Under the pieces are notes generated by a model that was not told the origin of the DNA, ran no database searches, and saw only the letters and a program-made list of their open reading frames with translations. The translations under genes and the position numbers were made by a program. From contig NZ_AP018254.1 in assembly GCF_002368395.1 (NCBI RefSeq), positions 3,844,001-3,908,000 on the forward strand: a DNA stretch of 64,000 nucleotides, in the 5' to 3' direction. Source of the stretch: Calothrix sp. NIES-3974 (GTDB lineage Bacteria > Cyanobacteriota > Cyanobacteriia > Cyanobacteriales > Nostocaceae). This document shows, piece after piece, positions 46,436 through 57,179 of this stretch. Every line of letters starts with the position of its first letter. The stretch's first letter is position 1.

Positions 46436-46792
46436 TTACTCTACTGCATAATCACTTAACTCACGCATAAAAGCGGGATAAAAACCTAAAACAATATCTT
46501 GCTTGGGAATTCCTAACTCAACTAAATCCCCTGCAATATCATGTTCCGTAGAGTTTTTAAAAATCCACACCTTTTGATTCCGAATACCGAGATGCATCAC
46601 ACATTGATGTATCCATCTTTTATGTTGCCAACCCATATGTAGAATCTGATAGTGATGGCGTTGTGTATCAAAAATAGTTTCAACCTCAATCTCTCCATAA
46701 GCCGGCTTTGTTTGAGCATAAATAGTTAATAGTTGTTGCACTATTTGTGGATAATGTATTAGTTTATCTGTATGATTTGTCAGTTTTTCCAT
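46436..46792 (-). CDS. xisI: XisI (second copy)
   Basis: A 118-aa protein, MEKLTNHTDKLIHYPQIVQQ, with the family core RHHYQILHMGWQHKRWIHQ, HLGIRNQKVWIFKNSTEHDI and DIVLGFYPAFMRELSDYA. It overlaps its xisH partner by 13 nt. It lies 1.9 kb upstream of nifB on the opposite strand. Confidence 0.92.
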   Translation of the reverse strand: MEKLTNHTDKLIHYPQIVQQLLTIYAQTKPAYGEIEVETIFDTQRHHYQILHMGWQHKRWIHQCVMHLGIRNQKVWIFKNSTEHDIAGDLVELGIPKQDIVLGFYPAFMRELSDYAVE

Positions 46793-47202
46793 GCGATAAT
46801 TTGCTCCTGGTTAATATCGTAAATAATCAGTTTCACAGCATTATCTCGAAGCATTGCGGCCGGAAAATCAAGTTGAAAAAAGCTATTGTAAGTTAAATCG
46901 GGAATGGCTAAATATAGCAGACGTTCAGGGTCTTCTTTTTGAAGTGCAGCTCGATAATTAATAAATTGACCCAATGCCATATGAAATTGGGAAACCAGCG
47001 ATGCAGTAGTCAGAAAACTCTTGACTTCAACTGCAATTTTTTCCCTATCTCGTTCTGCTGCTAGCAATCGCTCCGCTCCTAAGTCAATTTCCATGTCTAT
47101 ACCACCGATTTTAATTTCTAACGGATCATGGGTCACATCCCATCCATCTTTAATTAAAGCCGTCTTAACGATTTGATGAAAACGATCTTTAGACACAATC
47201 AA
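46780..47202 (-). CDS. xisH: XisH (second copy)
   Basis: A 140-aa intact XisH, MIVSKDRFHQIVKTALIKDG then GGIDMEIDLGAERLLAAERD and EKIAVEVKSFLTTASLVSQF. The D, E and K of a PD-(D/E)XK-like site are present (IDLGAE, VEVK). XisH and XisI were defined as factors needed for fdxN-element excision in Anabaena. Here the pair occurs without a visible XisF-type serine recombinase. Confidence 0.93.
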   Translation of the reverse strand: MIVSKDRFHQIVKTALIKDGWDVTHDPLEIKIGGIDMEIDLGAERLLAAERDREKIAVEVKSFLTTASLVSQFHMALGQFINYRAALQKEDPERLLYLAIPDLTYNSFFQLDFPAAMLRDNAVKLIIYDINQEQIIAWKN

Positions 47203-47379
47203 CGAGCTAGTACTAATATGTACTATATTATTCTACAACTTAATTTAGCATATGATTATCCCTATCATCGATGTTTGTCATCAGCGATCGCACTCATGAT
47301 GAATTCTGGGGTTGTTTCCCTCAGATGGAGCGGTCTACCATTCACCGATCTGACTATAATTATATAGTGATTACCTGTC

Positions 47380-47661
47380 ATGACAAAATCAAAAGTAAGC
47401 GATCGCATGGACATCGATAATAGCTGCAAGGAAAAGAGAGAAATTATTCCACCCCACAAACTACCTTTTTTGGAATCGATTTGTTGGCAAATGGCAAATG
47501 TTTATCAACTAACTCCTGAAGAAATGTTAAGCACCTATGAGCGGGGTTGGCGATACCACCATATATTCAATAATTTAGAGGGAGAGGAACTAAATTTCCT
47601 CAAAGAAATTGCCAGTAAATATCGCTCTTGGTTAGTTGTTGAGCTATGCAATTTAGAATAG
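47380..47661 (+). CDS. Small protein paired with AbiEii-like nucleotidyltransferase (putative antitoxin)
   Basis: A 93-aa protein, MTKSKVSDRMDIDNSCKEKR ... LPFLESICWQMANVYQLTPE ... EELNFLKEIASKYRSWLVVEL. Its 3' end overlaps the next gene by 16 nt, the usual tight coupling of toxin-antitoxin pairs. No DNA-binding motif is obvious, so an antitoxin role rests on position and size only. The start could be the ATG at 47380 or the one at 47407. Confidence 0.65.
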   Translation: MTKSKVSDRMDIDNSCKEKREIIPPHKLPFLESICWQMANVYQLTPEEMLSTYERGWRYHHIFNNLEGEELNFLKEIASKYRSWLVVELCNLE

Positions 47662-48383
47662 AACGTCACAATCAAATTTTCAAAATACTTGAGTCTTTAA
47701 ATCGTGAAATACTCAAAAATGGTTCTGCTTATTTTGGTGGTGGGACAGTTCTGGCTTTGGATTTTGACGAATATCGATCGAGTGTAGATATTGATTTTAT
47801 TGCTTCTGTGAGTAATGGAGGCTATAAATATTTGCGCACGGTTATATTTGACAGTGGTTGTGAAGGACTATTTCAGGATCTAAGCAAAATCGAATTAGGA
47901 CGCACAACGACGGATCAATATGGAATTAGGATGGTCGTTTATGTAGATAACATACCAATTAAAACAGAAATTATTGCCGAAAATCGGTTTCAACTAGACC
48001 CTCCCCTATACCCAAATTGGTCACCAGTTCCCTGCTTGAGTCTCAGCGATCGCTTTACTGCCAAACTTCTATCCAATTCGGATCGATACATGGATAAAAG
48101 TGTCAAATCTAGGGATTTGATCGATTTAGCTGTCTTGAGACTGCAATCAGAAATACCTCCATCAGCAATCGATAAGGCTGAACAAGCGTATGAAGTTATA
48201 CGACCACTGCAAAAAGCGATCGCATTATTTCAACAACAACCTGAGTACAGACAAGCTTGTTTTGAAGAATTACAAATAACTGCAAGTTGGATACCTAAAA
48301 TTATCGATGGTATCGATTTATTATGTTTAGATTTTGGTCTAAACCAGACGGAGAGAGCTTTGAGAGAACAGTATGATAGATGA
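47646..48383 (+). CDS. AbiEii/AbiGii-type nucleotidyltransferase
   Basis: A 245-aa protein of the nucleotidyltransferase superfamily: AYFGGGTVLALDFDEYRSSV then DIDFIASVSNGG gives the GG...T and DxD metal site, and LSDRFTAKLLSNSDRYMDKS then VKSRDLIDLAVL matches the conserved second region of AbiEii relatives. Studied AbiEii-type toxins add nucleotides to tRNA and arrest growth, often upon phage attack. With the overlapping upstream gene it forms a likely two-gene toxin-antitoxin unit next to the nif cluster. Confidence 0.82.
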   Translation: MQFRIERHNQIFKILESLNREILKNGSAYFGGGTVLALDFDEYRSSVDIDFIASVSNGGYKYLRTVIFDSGCEGLFQDLSKIELGRTTTDQYGIRMVVYVDNIPIKTEIIAENRFQLDPPLYPNWSPVPCLSLSDRFTAKLLSNSDRYMDKSVKSRDLIDLAVLRLQSEIPPSAIDKAEQAYEVIRPLQKAIALFQQQPEYRQACFEELQITASWIPKIIDGIDLLCLDFGLNQTERALREQYDR

Positions 48384-49135
48384 AATCTTTTTGAATCAAT
48401 AATTTATCAATAAATTCACGGTGATATGACTAATTTTCTGTAACGTGAGTTCGATGAGTTATAAAGCCTGAAACTCTTGTCCAGTATCATTCGTAGGAAA
48501 TAGAAGTTTTTAAAAACCTCCGAATCTTGAGAATAAAATCATTAAACCAGGACTCAGTCAGTTATTGAGTTTGTTCTCAACTAATGGATGAGGTTACTTT
48601 AAAACCCAACACATCAAGATTGTATTGAGGTCGGTTTTATTGGGTTACAGTTTGTTCCACCTAACCTAGATGATAGAAAAATAATTGCGATTACTTTCAA
48701 TTGAAGGCAAAAAATAGTCGAAAATAATCAGAAGAAAACAATAAATAAGCTGGAAAAAATAGTGCGATTAAATCACTCTAATAATCCAAAAATAATCAAG
48801 TAATCTCGCTTATTTAAACGCAATAATTGCCCAATCTAGATAATTATAAACCAGTCTCAACAGATAGCACCATGCCCCTGTGGATCGAAGTTGCGACTGG
48901 AGGAATGCATAATTCTGCCCGCAGTTGTCAGGGTTGACACACACCAACCGAGACATCAGGGTAATAAATACCTATCTAGAACTTACCCCCACGGGTAAGC
49001 CTAGAGGATACGCAGACAATCCAGTCGTGACTTCCTTTTTTTCTTAACAGGATGTGGCTATTATCATGATCTTCCATTCATCAACTCCCACCGCGATTGG
49101 TAATAAGCAAAGTCCACCGACACTTGCGAGATGCA
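48384..49135. other. Upstream regulatory region of the nif cluster
   Basis: No gene. This 750-nt region must hold the nifB promoter. A short perfect hairpin CTTACCC-CCAC-GGGTAAG lies at 48982-48999, followed by CTAGAGG, about 135 nt before the nifB ATG. AT-rich 48660-48850 precedes it. I could not assign a NtcA or CnfR site with confidence. Confidence 0.5.
48982..48999 (+). promoter_or_regulatory. Hairpin in nifB leader
   Basis: 7-bp stem CTTACCC/GGGTAAG with CCAC loop. No T-tract follows, so it is more likely a leader or mRNA-stability element than a terminator. Confidence 0.4.
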
Positions 49136-50590
49136 ATGACACCACAGTCTACAGGGCTAATCAAACCTCCCGTTTCCGAACCCAACCCAAACCAAGCAAA
49201 ATCCAACGGTTGTGGGTGTACTAGCAAAAACGCTCCCGTTGAACTCGACGAACGTACTAAAGCCAGAATTGCTAACCACCCTTGTTATAGTGAAGAAGCA
49301 CACCACCATTATGCACGGATGCATGTGGCAGTTGCTCCCGCTTGTAACATTCAATGCAATTATTGTAACCGCAAGTATGATTGTGCCAATGAAAGCCGTC
49401 CCGGTGTGGTGAGTGAATTGCTGACCCCCGAAGAAGCTGCTCACAAAGTACTTGTAGTTGCGAGCAAAATTCCCCAAATGACGGTTTTGGGGATTGCTGG
49501 ACCTGGTGATCCGTTGGCGAATCCGGAAAAAACCTTCCGTACTTTTGAGTTAATTGCAGACAAAGCACCTGATATTAAATTATGCTTGTCTACCAATGGG
49601 TTGATGTTACCTGAATACATCGACCGGATTAAACAACTAAATATTGATCATGTGACAATTACTTTAAATACAATTGACCCAGAAATTGGCGCACAGATTT
49701 ACTCTTGGGTTCATTACAAACGCAAGCGGTATCGTGGTGTGGAAGGGGCAAAAATTTTATTAGAAAAGCAATTAGAAGGGTTACAAGCCTTGAGGGAAGC
49801 AGATATTCTCTGCAAGGTGAACTCGGTGATGATTCCGGGAATTAATGACCAGCATTTAGTGGAAGTTAATCGGGTAATTCGGGAAAATGGTGCATTTTTA
49901 CACAATATCATGCCGTTAATTTCTGCTCCGGAACATGGAACCCACTTTGGTTTAACGGGACAACGTGGACCCACCCCCAGCGAATTAAAAGCTGTGCAAG
50001 ATAACTGTGCAGGTAATATGAAAATGATGCGTCACTGTCGTCAATGTCGTGCTGACGCAGTGGGATTATTAGGGGAAGACCGTAGTCAGGAATTTACTAA
50101 AGAAAAATTCATGAAGATGGCTCCGGAGTACGATTTAAGCACCCGTAAGGAAGTACAGGAAGGGATTGAAAAATTCCGCGCAGAAATCAAAGCCGCTCAA
50201 GCTCAACTACAAGAAAGTGTTGCCCATATCAGCAATGATGTCAACACACCGAAAATTCTAGTAGCGGTTGCGACTAAGGGTGGTGGTTTAGTTAACCAGC
50301 ACTTCGGACATGCGAAAGAGTTTCAAGTCTATGAAGTTGATGGTCGTGAAGTTCGTTACGTAGCGCACAGACGGGTGGATCAATTTTGCCAAGGTGGATA
50401 CGGCGAAAAAGCCACAATGGAGAATATAATTCAAGCGATCGCAGATTGTAAAGCAGTATTAGTTTCCAAGGTCGGCGAGTCACCTAGGGAAAAATTAGCA
50501 AATGCTGGTATTCAAGCTGTAGAAGCATACGATTTGATTGACAAGGTAGCTTTGGAATATTACCAAGAATGGCTCGCGAGTAACCAATAG
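49136..50590 (+). CDS. nifB: Nitrogenase cofactor biosynthesis protein NifB
   Basis: A roughly 484-aa radical-SAM enzyme that fuses Fe-S clusters and inserts carbide to make NifB-co, the FeMo-co core. The radical-SAM motif CNIQCNYC (with APA upstream), [20 protein letters not shown], and [16 protein letters not shown] are present. A C-terminal NifX-like domain follows ([20 protein letters not shown]). The frame opens 13 codons earlier at 49097, but the ATG at 49136 ([12 protein letters not shown]) matches relatives. First gene of the nif cluster. Confidence 0.97.
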   Translation: MTPQSTGLIKPPVSEPNPNQAKSNGCGCTSKNAPVELDERTKARIANHPCYSEEAHHHYARMHVAVAPACNIQCNYCNRKYDCANESRPGVVSELLTPEEAAHKVLVVASKIPQMTVLGIAGPGDPLANPEKTFRTFELIADKAPDIKLCLSTNGLMLPEYIDRIKQLNIDHVTITLNTIDPEIGAQIYSWVHYKRKRYRGVEGAKILLEKQLEGLQALREADILCKVNSVMIPGINDQHLVEVNRVIRENGAFLHNIMPLISAPEHGTHFGLTGQRGPTPSELKAVQDNCAGNMKMMRHCRQCRADAVGLLGEDRSQEFTKEKFMKMAPEYDLSTRKEVQEGIEKFRAEIKAAQAQLQESVAHISNDVNTPKILVAVATKGGGLVNQHFGHAKEFQVYEVDGREVRYVAHRRVDQFCQGGYGEKATMENIIQAIADCKAVLVSKVGESPREKLANAGIQAVEAYDLIDKVALEYYQEWLASNQ

Positions 50591-50792
50591 AATATTGATT
50601 GAGATGAAAAGTAACGATTGGGGGTGTGGGAATTTTAGATTCTAGATTTTCGATTTTGAGCTTGACCTAAATCCAAAACCCATAATCTAACATTTTGATT
50701 TCATCCCCTGGTTCTTTGACTCTCATGAATTAATCTATCTCTCCCTAGTAAAGTTGTCATTACTCTCAACCACTCACCACACAGGTAATATC

Positions 50793-51137
50793 ATGGCTTA
50801 CAAAATCACCAACAAATGTATCTCCTGCGACCTCTGTTTAAATGTTTGTCCCACTAATGCGATTAAAGTCATCGATGGTAAACGTTGGATAGATCCAAAT
50901 CTTTGTACAAATTGCGTTGGTTCGATTTATAGTGTTCCCCAATGTACGGCTGGATGTCCTACTTGTGATGGTTGTGTGAAAGAGTATACTAATTATTGGG
51001 ATTCCTGGTTTGATACTTACAAAAAATGCGTTGCTAAACTGACAAATAAGGAAGATAATTATTGGCAAAAGTGGTTTAGTTGCTATTCACAAAAATATGC
51101 AGAGCAACTAGCAAAAAGAAACCCGGAATTAGCTTGA
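50793..51137 (+). CDS. fdxN: Ferredoxin-like protein FdxN
   Basis: A 114-aa protein with cysteine motifs CISCDLCLNVCPTNA and CTNCVGSIYSVPQCTAGCPT, followed by CDGC and a longer tail than bacterial two-cluster ferredoxins. The ATG at 50793 (MAYKITNKCISC) is preferred over a frame start at 50754. In Anabaena this gene is interrupted by the fdxN element in vegetative cells; here it is continuous. Lies 200 nt after nifB. Confidence 0.95.
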   Translation: MAYKITNKCISCDLCLNVCPTNAIKVIDGKRWIDPNLCTNCVGSIYSVPQCTAGCPTCDGCVKEYTNYWDSWFDTYKKCVAKLTNKEDNYWQKWFSCYSQKYAEQLAKRNPELA

Positions 51138-51460
51138 GGGAAGAATATCAGAGATAGGAAACAGAATACACAATCAATATCTGTAGTGGCTGTAATTTCA
51201 TAGTTCCTAAATACAGAATACTGTTTGGATAGAGATAAAAGGGGTTTTATATCAGTAAAAATAACTCCTAATCACATATCTTCTATCACCCTAATCATCC
51301 TGTGAATCTGATACTGGGTAATATCCACAATTTCCGGGAACACCTATTTTACATCGTGAAGACTGCCCATTCTCCGATAATTGAGCAATAGATTGATAGT
51401 TAAGTAGGTAGGTGTAATTAAATATAATCATTCGGCGAAAAGCCTTACCCCCCTACAGAC

Positions 51461-51511
51461 AGACGCGATATATCGCGTCTCTCCCTGTACAGACGACCCG
51501 ACGGGTCGTCT
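51461..51511. repeat. Two adjacent perfect palindromes inside the nif cluster
   Basis: AGACGCGATATATCGCGTCT (51461-51480) is followed by an ACCCG-core copy, AGACGACCCG-A-CGGGTCGTCT (51491-51511). They share the AGACG/CGTCT arms. Confidence 0.9.
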
Positions 51512-51566
51512 CTACTCCCTGTATTTTTCAGCACCTCAACTAATTCTCACTAATCCCCAATCATCT

Positions 51567-51583
51567 CAAATCTAAAATCCATA
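51567..51583 (+). repeat. AATCCAAAATCC-type repeat before nifS start
   Basis: CAAATCTAAAATCCATA lies 4 nt before the nifS ATG, in the same sense orientation as at other starts. Confidence 0.65.
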
Positions 51584-51587
51584 GGCG

Positions 51588-52799
51588 ATGAAGAAAGATT
51601 GTATTTATCTTGATAATAATGCAACCACCAAGGTTGATCCGGCAGTAATTGAGGCGATGATGCCTTTCCTGACCGATTTTTACGGCAATCCTTCGAGTAT
51701 GCACTCCTTCGGTGGTCAGGTGAGCAAAGAGGTAAATAAAGCCCGCTCTCAAGTTGCTGCTTTGTTAGGAGCAGAAGAGTCGGAAATTATCTTTACCAGT
51801 GGTGGCACAGAAGGGGATAATGCTGCGATTCGCGCCGCGATTCTTGCCCAACCCCACAAACGTCATCTTATCACAACCCAGGTGGAACATCCGGCGGTCT
51901 TAAACCTTTGTAAACAATTAGAGACCCAAGGTTATGCGGTTACTTACCTATCGGTTAACCGTCAAGGACAATTGGATTTAGATGAACTGGATGCAGCATT
52001 AACTGAAAATACCGCACTGGTTTCGGTTATGTATGCTAACAATGAGACCGGAACGATTTTCCCTATTGAAGAAGTTGGTGTGCTTGCAAAACAAAAAGGT
52101 GCATTATTCCATGTGGATGCGGTACAAGCAGTGGGTAAAATTCCTCTGAATATGAAAAATAGCACCATCGACATGCTAACAATTTCCGGTCACAAAATTC
52201 ATGCACCCAAGGGAATTGGTGCGTTATATGTGCGACGGGGTGTGAGATTCCGTCCCCTGTTGATTGGTGGTGGACAGGAACGGGGTAGACGTTCCGGAAC
52301 TCCCAATGTTCCAGGCATAATTGCTCTTGGCAAAGCGGCGGAATTAGAGTTATTACATATAGAAGAAGCAACTGCACGGGAACGGATATTGCGCGACAAA
52401 CTGGAAACAGCGATTTTAACGGCAATTCCCGATTGTGAAGTTAATGGTGATACCAGTTCTCGCTTACCCAACACCAGTAACATTGGCTTCAAGTATATTG
52501 AAGGTGAAGCAATTCTCTTCGGCTTAAATCAATACGGAATTTGTGCATCATCGGGTTCAGCTTGTAGTTCTGGTTCCCTGGAACCATCCCACGTTCTCCG
52601 AGCGATGGGTATTCCCTACACAATTCTACATGGTTCGATTCGCTTCAGTTTATCCCGCTATACTACTGAAGCGGAAATCGATGCGGTGATTGCAGTCATG
52701 CCTGGTATAATTGCAAGACTACGTGCTTTGTCTCCATTCACGGATGATAATGCGGCATGGTTGCAAGAGCATGAGAAAACTTTACTGGAAGCAAAATAA
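51588..52799 (+). CDS. nifS: Cysteine desulfurase NifS
   Basis: A 403-aa PLP enzyme that removes sulfur from cysteine for nitrogenase Fe-S clusters. YLDNNATTKVDPAVIEAM, the PLP lysine in TISGHKIHAPKGIGALYVR, and the persulfide cysteine in ICASSGSACSSGSLEPSHVL are present. ATG at 51588. Length is normal. nifU follows after 420 nt. Confidence 0.97.
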   Translation: MKKDCIYLDNNATTKVDPAVIEAMMPFLTDFYGNPSSMHSFGGQVSKEVNKARSQVAALLGAEESEIIFTSGGTEGDNAAIRAAILAQPHKRHLITTQVEHPAVLNLCKQLETQGYAVTYLSVNRQGQLDLDELDAALTENTALVSVMYANNETGTIFPIEEVGVLAKQKGALFHVDAVQAVGKIPLNMKNSTIDMLTISGHKIHAPKGIGALYVRRGVRFRPLLIGGGQERGRRSGTPNVPGIIALGKAAELELLHIEEATARERILRDKLETAILTAIPDCEVNGDTSSRLPNTSNIGFKYIEGEAILFGLNQYGICASSGSACSSGSLEPSHVLRAMGIPYTILHGSIRFSLSRYTTEAEIDAVIAVMPGIIARLRALSPFTDDNAAWLQEHEKTLLEAK

Positions 52800-53219
52800 A
52801 ATGGTTTGGGGTTCGGCTGTAGGGATAGTGCAAAACTAATCGGACATTACCCGGATTTCCCTAAGTGGGGAACAGTCCGTGACGGGAGTAATAGGAAAAT
52901 CAACCCTTGCTCAAAATAAAGGATTAACCCTCAAGCTCAAATCCCCAATCTGGAATTAACCGTTATGTAATGGCTTCTCAACAGGGTTCAAAATCATACT
53001 TTTGCCAACAAAATATGTGCATATACCTTTTTGAAGTTGGCAAATATTCAAAAATCTTCAATCCATAACTAGTTACTTTTTTGAGTTCATTTTCAATTGG
53101 TAGGGTGAAAAGTTGAGTCGGGAGATAAATATCTGCAAAACAACTCCTCTGAGTTATCCAAACCTTACCTGTACGCTGCGTCACAACCAATCCAAAATCT
53201 CAAATCCATGCAGGGGCTT
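52800..53219. other. nifS-nifU spacer
   Basis: 420 nt. Contains GTGGGGAACAGTCCGTGACGG (a unit also seen near 63313) and a sense-oriented AATCCAAAATCTCAAATCC stretch (53190-53207) just before nifU. No gene. Confidence 0.5.
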
Positions 53220-54107
53220 ATGTGGGAATATACAGATAAAGTATTAGATTTATTCTACAATCCGCAACATCAAGGTGTAATTGAGGACAATAAAGAACCA
53301 GGAATTGCTGTTGTAGTGGGTGAAGTGGGTAGTATAGCCTGTGGTGATGCTTTAAGATTACATCTAAAAATCGATGTTGAACAAGATAAAATTATAGACG
53401 CTAAATTTCAAACCTTTGGTTGCACTAGTGCGATCGCATCCTCGGAAGCTTTGATTGAGTTAATTCAGGGTTTAACCCTGGATGATGCGTTGCAGGTGAC
53501 AAATAAGGAAATTGCTAACCATTTGGGGGGTTTACCTTCAGCCAAAATGCACTGTTCGGTGATGGGACAGGAAGCACTAGAAGCAGCTATCTACAAATAC
53601 CGTGGAATTGAACCGGAAATTCATGAGGAGGATGAGGAGGGTGCATTAGTTTGTACTTGCTTCAGTGTGACTGAAAACAAAATTCGTCGCATCATCACTG
53701 AAAATAATCTCACCACGGCTGAGGAAGTAACAAATTATATCAAAGCAGGTGGTGGTTGCGGTTCCTGTTTAGCAACAATTGATGATATTATTGATGAGTT
53801 AAAACAGGAAGCTCTCCAATCAACCAAGCCAAAATTACCAGAGAAGCCTCTACATACTCTCACCGCAGTTCAAAAAATTGCCTTGATTCAAAGAGTGTTA
53901 GACGAAGAAGTTCGCCCCGTTCTCATTGCCGATGGGGGTGACGTGGAACTCTACGACGTGGAAGGGGAAACAGTGAAAGTTATCCTCCAAGGAGCCTGCG
54001 GTTCCTGTTCTAGTAGTACTGCTACCCTAAAAATTGCCATCGAATCTAGATTACGCGATCGCATCAGTCCCAATATTGTCGTTCAAGCAGTGGAAAGACC
54101 ACTCTAA
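53220..54107 (+). CDS. nifU: Fe-S scaffold protein NifU
   Basis: A 295-aa three-domain scaffold. The N-terminal IscU-like domain has cysteines in IACGDALRLH, FGCTSAIAS and MHCSVMGQEA. The central [2Fe-2S] ferredoxin-like domain has CTCFSVTENKIRRI and GGGCGSCL. The C-terminal Nfu domain has ACGSCSSSTATLKIAIE. The ATG at 53220 (MWEYTDKVLDLFYNPQHQG) is preferred over the one at 53208 because relatives start there. It receives sulfur from NifS and hands clusters to nitrogenase proteins. Confidence 0.96.
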   Translation: MWEYTDKVLDLFYNPQHQGVIEDNKEPGIAVVVGEVGSIACGDALRLHLKIDVEQDKIIDAKFQTFGCTSAIASSEALIELIQGLTLDDALQVTNKEIANHLGGLPSAKMHCSVMGQEALEAAIYKYRGIEPEIHEEDEEGALVCTCFSVTENKIRRIITENNLTTAEEVTNYIKAGGGCGSCLATIDDIIDELKQEALQSTKPKLPEKPLHTLTAVQKIALIQRVLDEEVRPVLIADGGDVELYDVEGETVKVILQGACGSCSSSTATLKIAIESRLRDRISPNIVVQAVERPL

Positions 54108-54319
54108 AACCTACAGGATTCTTCAAACCAAATAAGTATAACTATGTCTGTAAATTTTAACACAAAGGCAGTAGAACGTCCGCCTCCGAACCACGCGACG
54201 TTCTCTGGATGCGATCGCAAATTCACTCAAATCAATTTAGCGATGCGCGTGAGCAGATTCAGCACCCAGCTTACTGCTCTAAATAACTCAAGACCCACCA
54301 ACCAATTGCAGGAGAATAA

Positions 54320-55213
<894 letters not shown>

Positions 55214-55387
55214 TCTTTAGCAGAGATTAATCGTGCATAGGGAAGACAAGGAAAGTAAGAGGTAAGGAAAAATCTCATGGGAAATTACCTTCCTCTCCCT
55301 TCTCCCTTCCCCTGTTGCAGAAATTTATCTCCAGATAGCATCGTAATTATTCCCCCATACTTCGTTACGAGTAAAAAAGGTAGAAAC

Positions 55388-56785
55388 ATGACACCTCCTG
55401 AAAATAAAAATCTTGTCGAAGAGCATAAGGAACTTATTAAAGAAGTTCTGGAAGCTTATCCTGAAAAGTCTAAGAAAAAACGTGCTAAACACCTCAACGT
55501 TCACGAAGAAGGTAAATCGGATTGCGGAGTTAAATCCAACATCAAATCTGTTCCTGGTGTAATGACCGCTCGTGGATGTGCTTATGCAGGTTCCAAAGGT
55601 GTGGTTTGGGGACCAATCAAAGATATGATTCATATCAGCCACGGTCCCGTTGGTTGTGGTTACTGGTCCTGGTCTGGTCGTCGTAACTATTATGTAGGTA
55701 AAACTGGTATCGATAGCTTCGGTACAATGCACTTTACCTCCGACTTCCAAGAACGCGATATCGTGTTTGGTGGTGACAAAAAACTAGCAAAAATCATCCA
55801 CGAAATCGAAGAACTCTTCCCCCTCAACCGTGGTATTTCTGTCCAATCTGAATGTCCTATCGGTTTGATTGGAGATGACATCGAAGCAGTAGCGAAGAAA
55901 ACCTCCAAAGAAATCGGTAAACCCGTTATTCCCCTCCGTTGTGAAGGTTTCCGCGGTGTATCCCAATCTTTAGGACACCACATTGCAAACGACGCAATCC
56001 GTGACTGGGTATTCCCCCACTTCGACAAAGCCAAAAAAGAAAATAAACTCGACTTTGAACCAGGTCCCTATGATGTTGCCCTAATTGGTGACTATAATAT
56101 CGGTGGTGACGCATGGGCTAGCCGGATGTTACTAGAAGAAATGGGCTTACGTGTCGTTGCTCAATGGTCTGGTGACGGTACTATCAACGAATTAATCCAA
56201 GGACCTGCTGCTAAATTAATCCTAATCCACTGCTACCGCTCCATGAACTACATTTGTCGTTCTTTGGAAGAAGCATATGGATTACCTTGGATGGAATTCA
56301 ACTTCTTTGGTCCGACCAAAATTGCTGCATCCCTCCGGGAAATTGCTGCTAAATTCGATGATAAAATCAAAGCGAATGCAGAAAAAGTGATCGCGAAATA
56401 CCAACCAATCATGGATGAGGTGGTGAAAAAATATCGTCCTCGTCTGGAAGGTAATAGCGTTATGCTCTATGTCGGTGGTTTGCGTCCCCGTCACGTTGTT
56501 CCTGCATTTGAAGACCTGGGTATCAAAGTTATCGGTACTGGTTACGAATTCGCTCACAACGACGACTACAAACGTACCACTCACTACATCGATAATGCGA
56601 CCATCATCTATGATGACGTAACTGCATACGAGTTTGAAGAGTTTGTAAAAGCGAAAAAACCGGATTTAGTTGCTTCGGGAATTAAGGAGAAATACGTCTT
56701 CCAGAAGATGGGTCTTCCTTTCCGACAAATGCACTCCTGGGATTACTCCGACTCTGAATTTGGTTGGGAAAGGTGGGTCGGGTAA
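55388..56785 (+). pseudogene. nifD: nifD 5' portion, interrupted at the excision-element core
   Basis: From [20 protein letters not shown] the frame follows NifD through the P-cluster cysteines ([18 protein letters not shown]), [12 protein letters not shown], and the FeMo-co cysteine region [13 protein letters not shown]...[12 protein letters not shown]. It continues to [13 protein letters not shown] at about residue 455, where family similarity stops. The rest, [11 protein letters not shown] then stop, is foreign. Normal NifD continues about 35-45 residues (GPYHGYDGFAIFARD-type). The break is at GGATTACTCCG, the core of the Anabaena nifD element. Precise excision would restore NifD, but the 3' part and nifK lie outside the window. 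Confidence 0.93.
56740..56750 (+). repeat. nifD-element 11-bp recombination core
   Basis: GGATTACTCCG, identical to the direct repeat known to flank the Anabaena nifD element and cut by XisA. It lies exactly where NifD similarity ends. I did not find the second copy in this window. Confidence 0.88.
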
Positions 56786-57179
56786 AGGTTGATTTGTGGT
56801 TGGGAAAATAGAGTTGGTTTTTAGCCTAAAAATATTGATTAGTGTTATCAAGTAACAGGGTTGATTTTAGTTATTTTTAGACTTGATTATTGCCTGAATA
56901 GATGTGAAAAGCTTTTGCAAATTTATGAAAGTTTAGTTGTCAATTATTATGTGATTTTAATCACTTTTTGTCAATAAATTTATTTAGACTAATATCAAGA
57001 TATAATCATTGGGAAACCCATGATTTTGGGGTTTATATATCAATATGCTTCAGTTATAACTGAAATTCTTGAATTGCTTAGTTTGGGGAGCCACTACCGA
57101 TAATAATCCTTTGGTGTCAGCATTACCTATCAGCTACTCCCCATTCCCTAACCTCACTAAAAGTCTTTTTCCACAGACC
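56786..57179. other. Spacer inside the presumed nifD element
   Basis: AT-rich, no gene. GTGATTTTAATCAC followed by TTTTTG (56951-56969) makes a small terminator-like hairpin after the truncated nifD. Confidence 0.5.

Larger units (their letters stand above)
51138..51587. other. fdxN-nifS spacer with two palindromes and a heptamer repeat
   Basis: 450 nt without a gene. Contains palindromes with two different cores placed 10 nt apart (51461-51480 and 51491-51511), and an AATCTAAAATCC unit just before nifS. Confidence 0.65.

Noticed and set aside
51561-51752. Antisense frames in the nif genes
   Set aside because: All lie opposite strongly conserved nif coding sequence and match no family.
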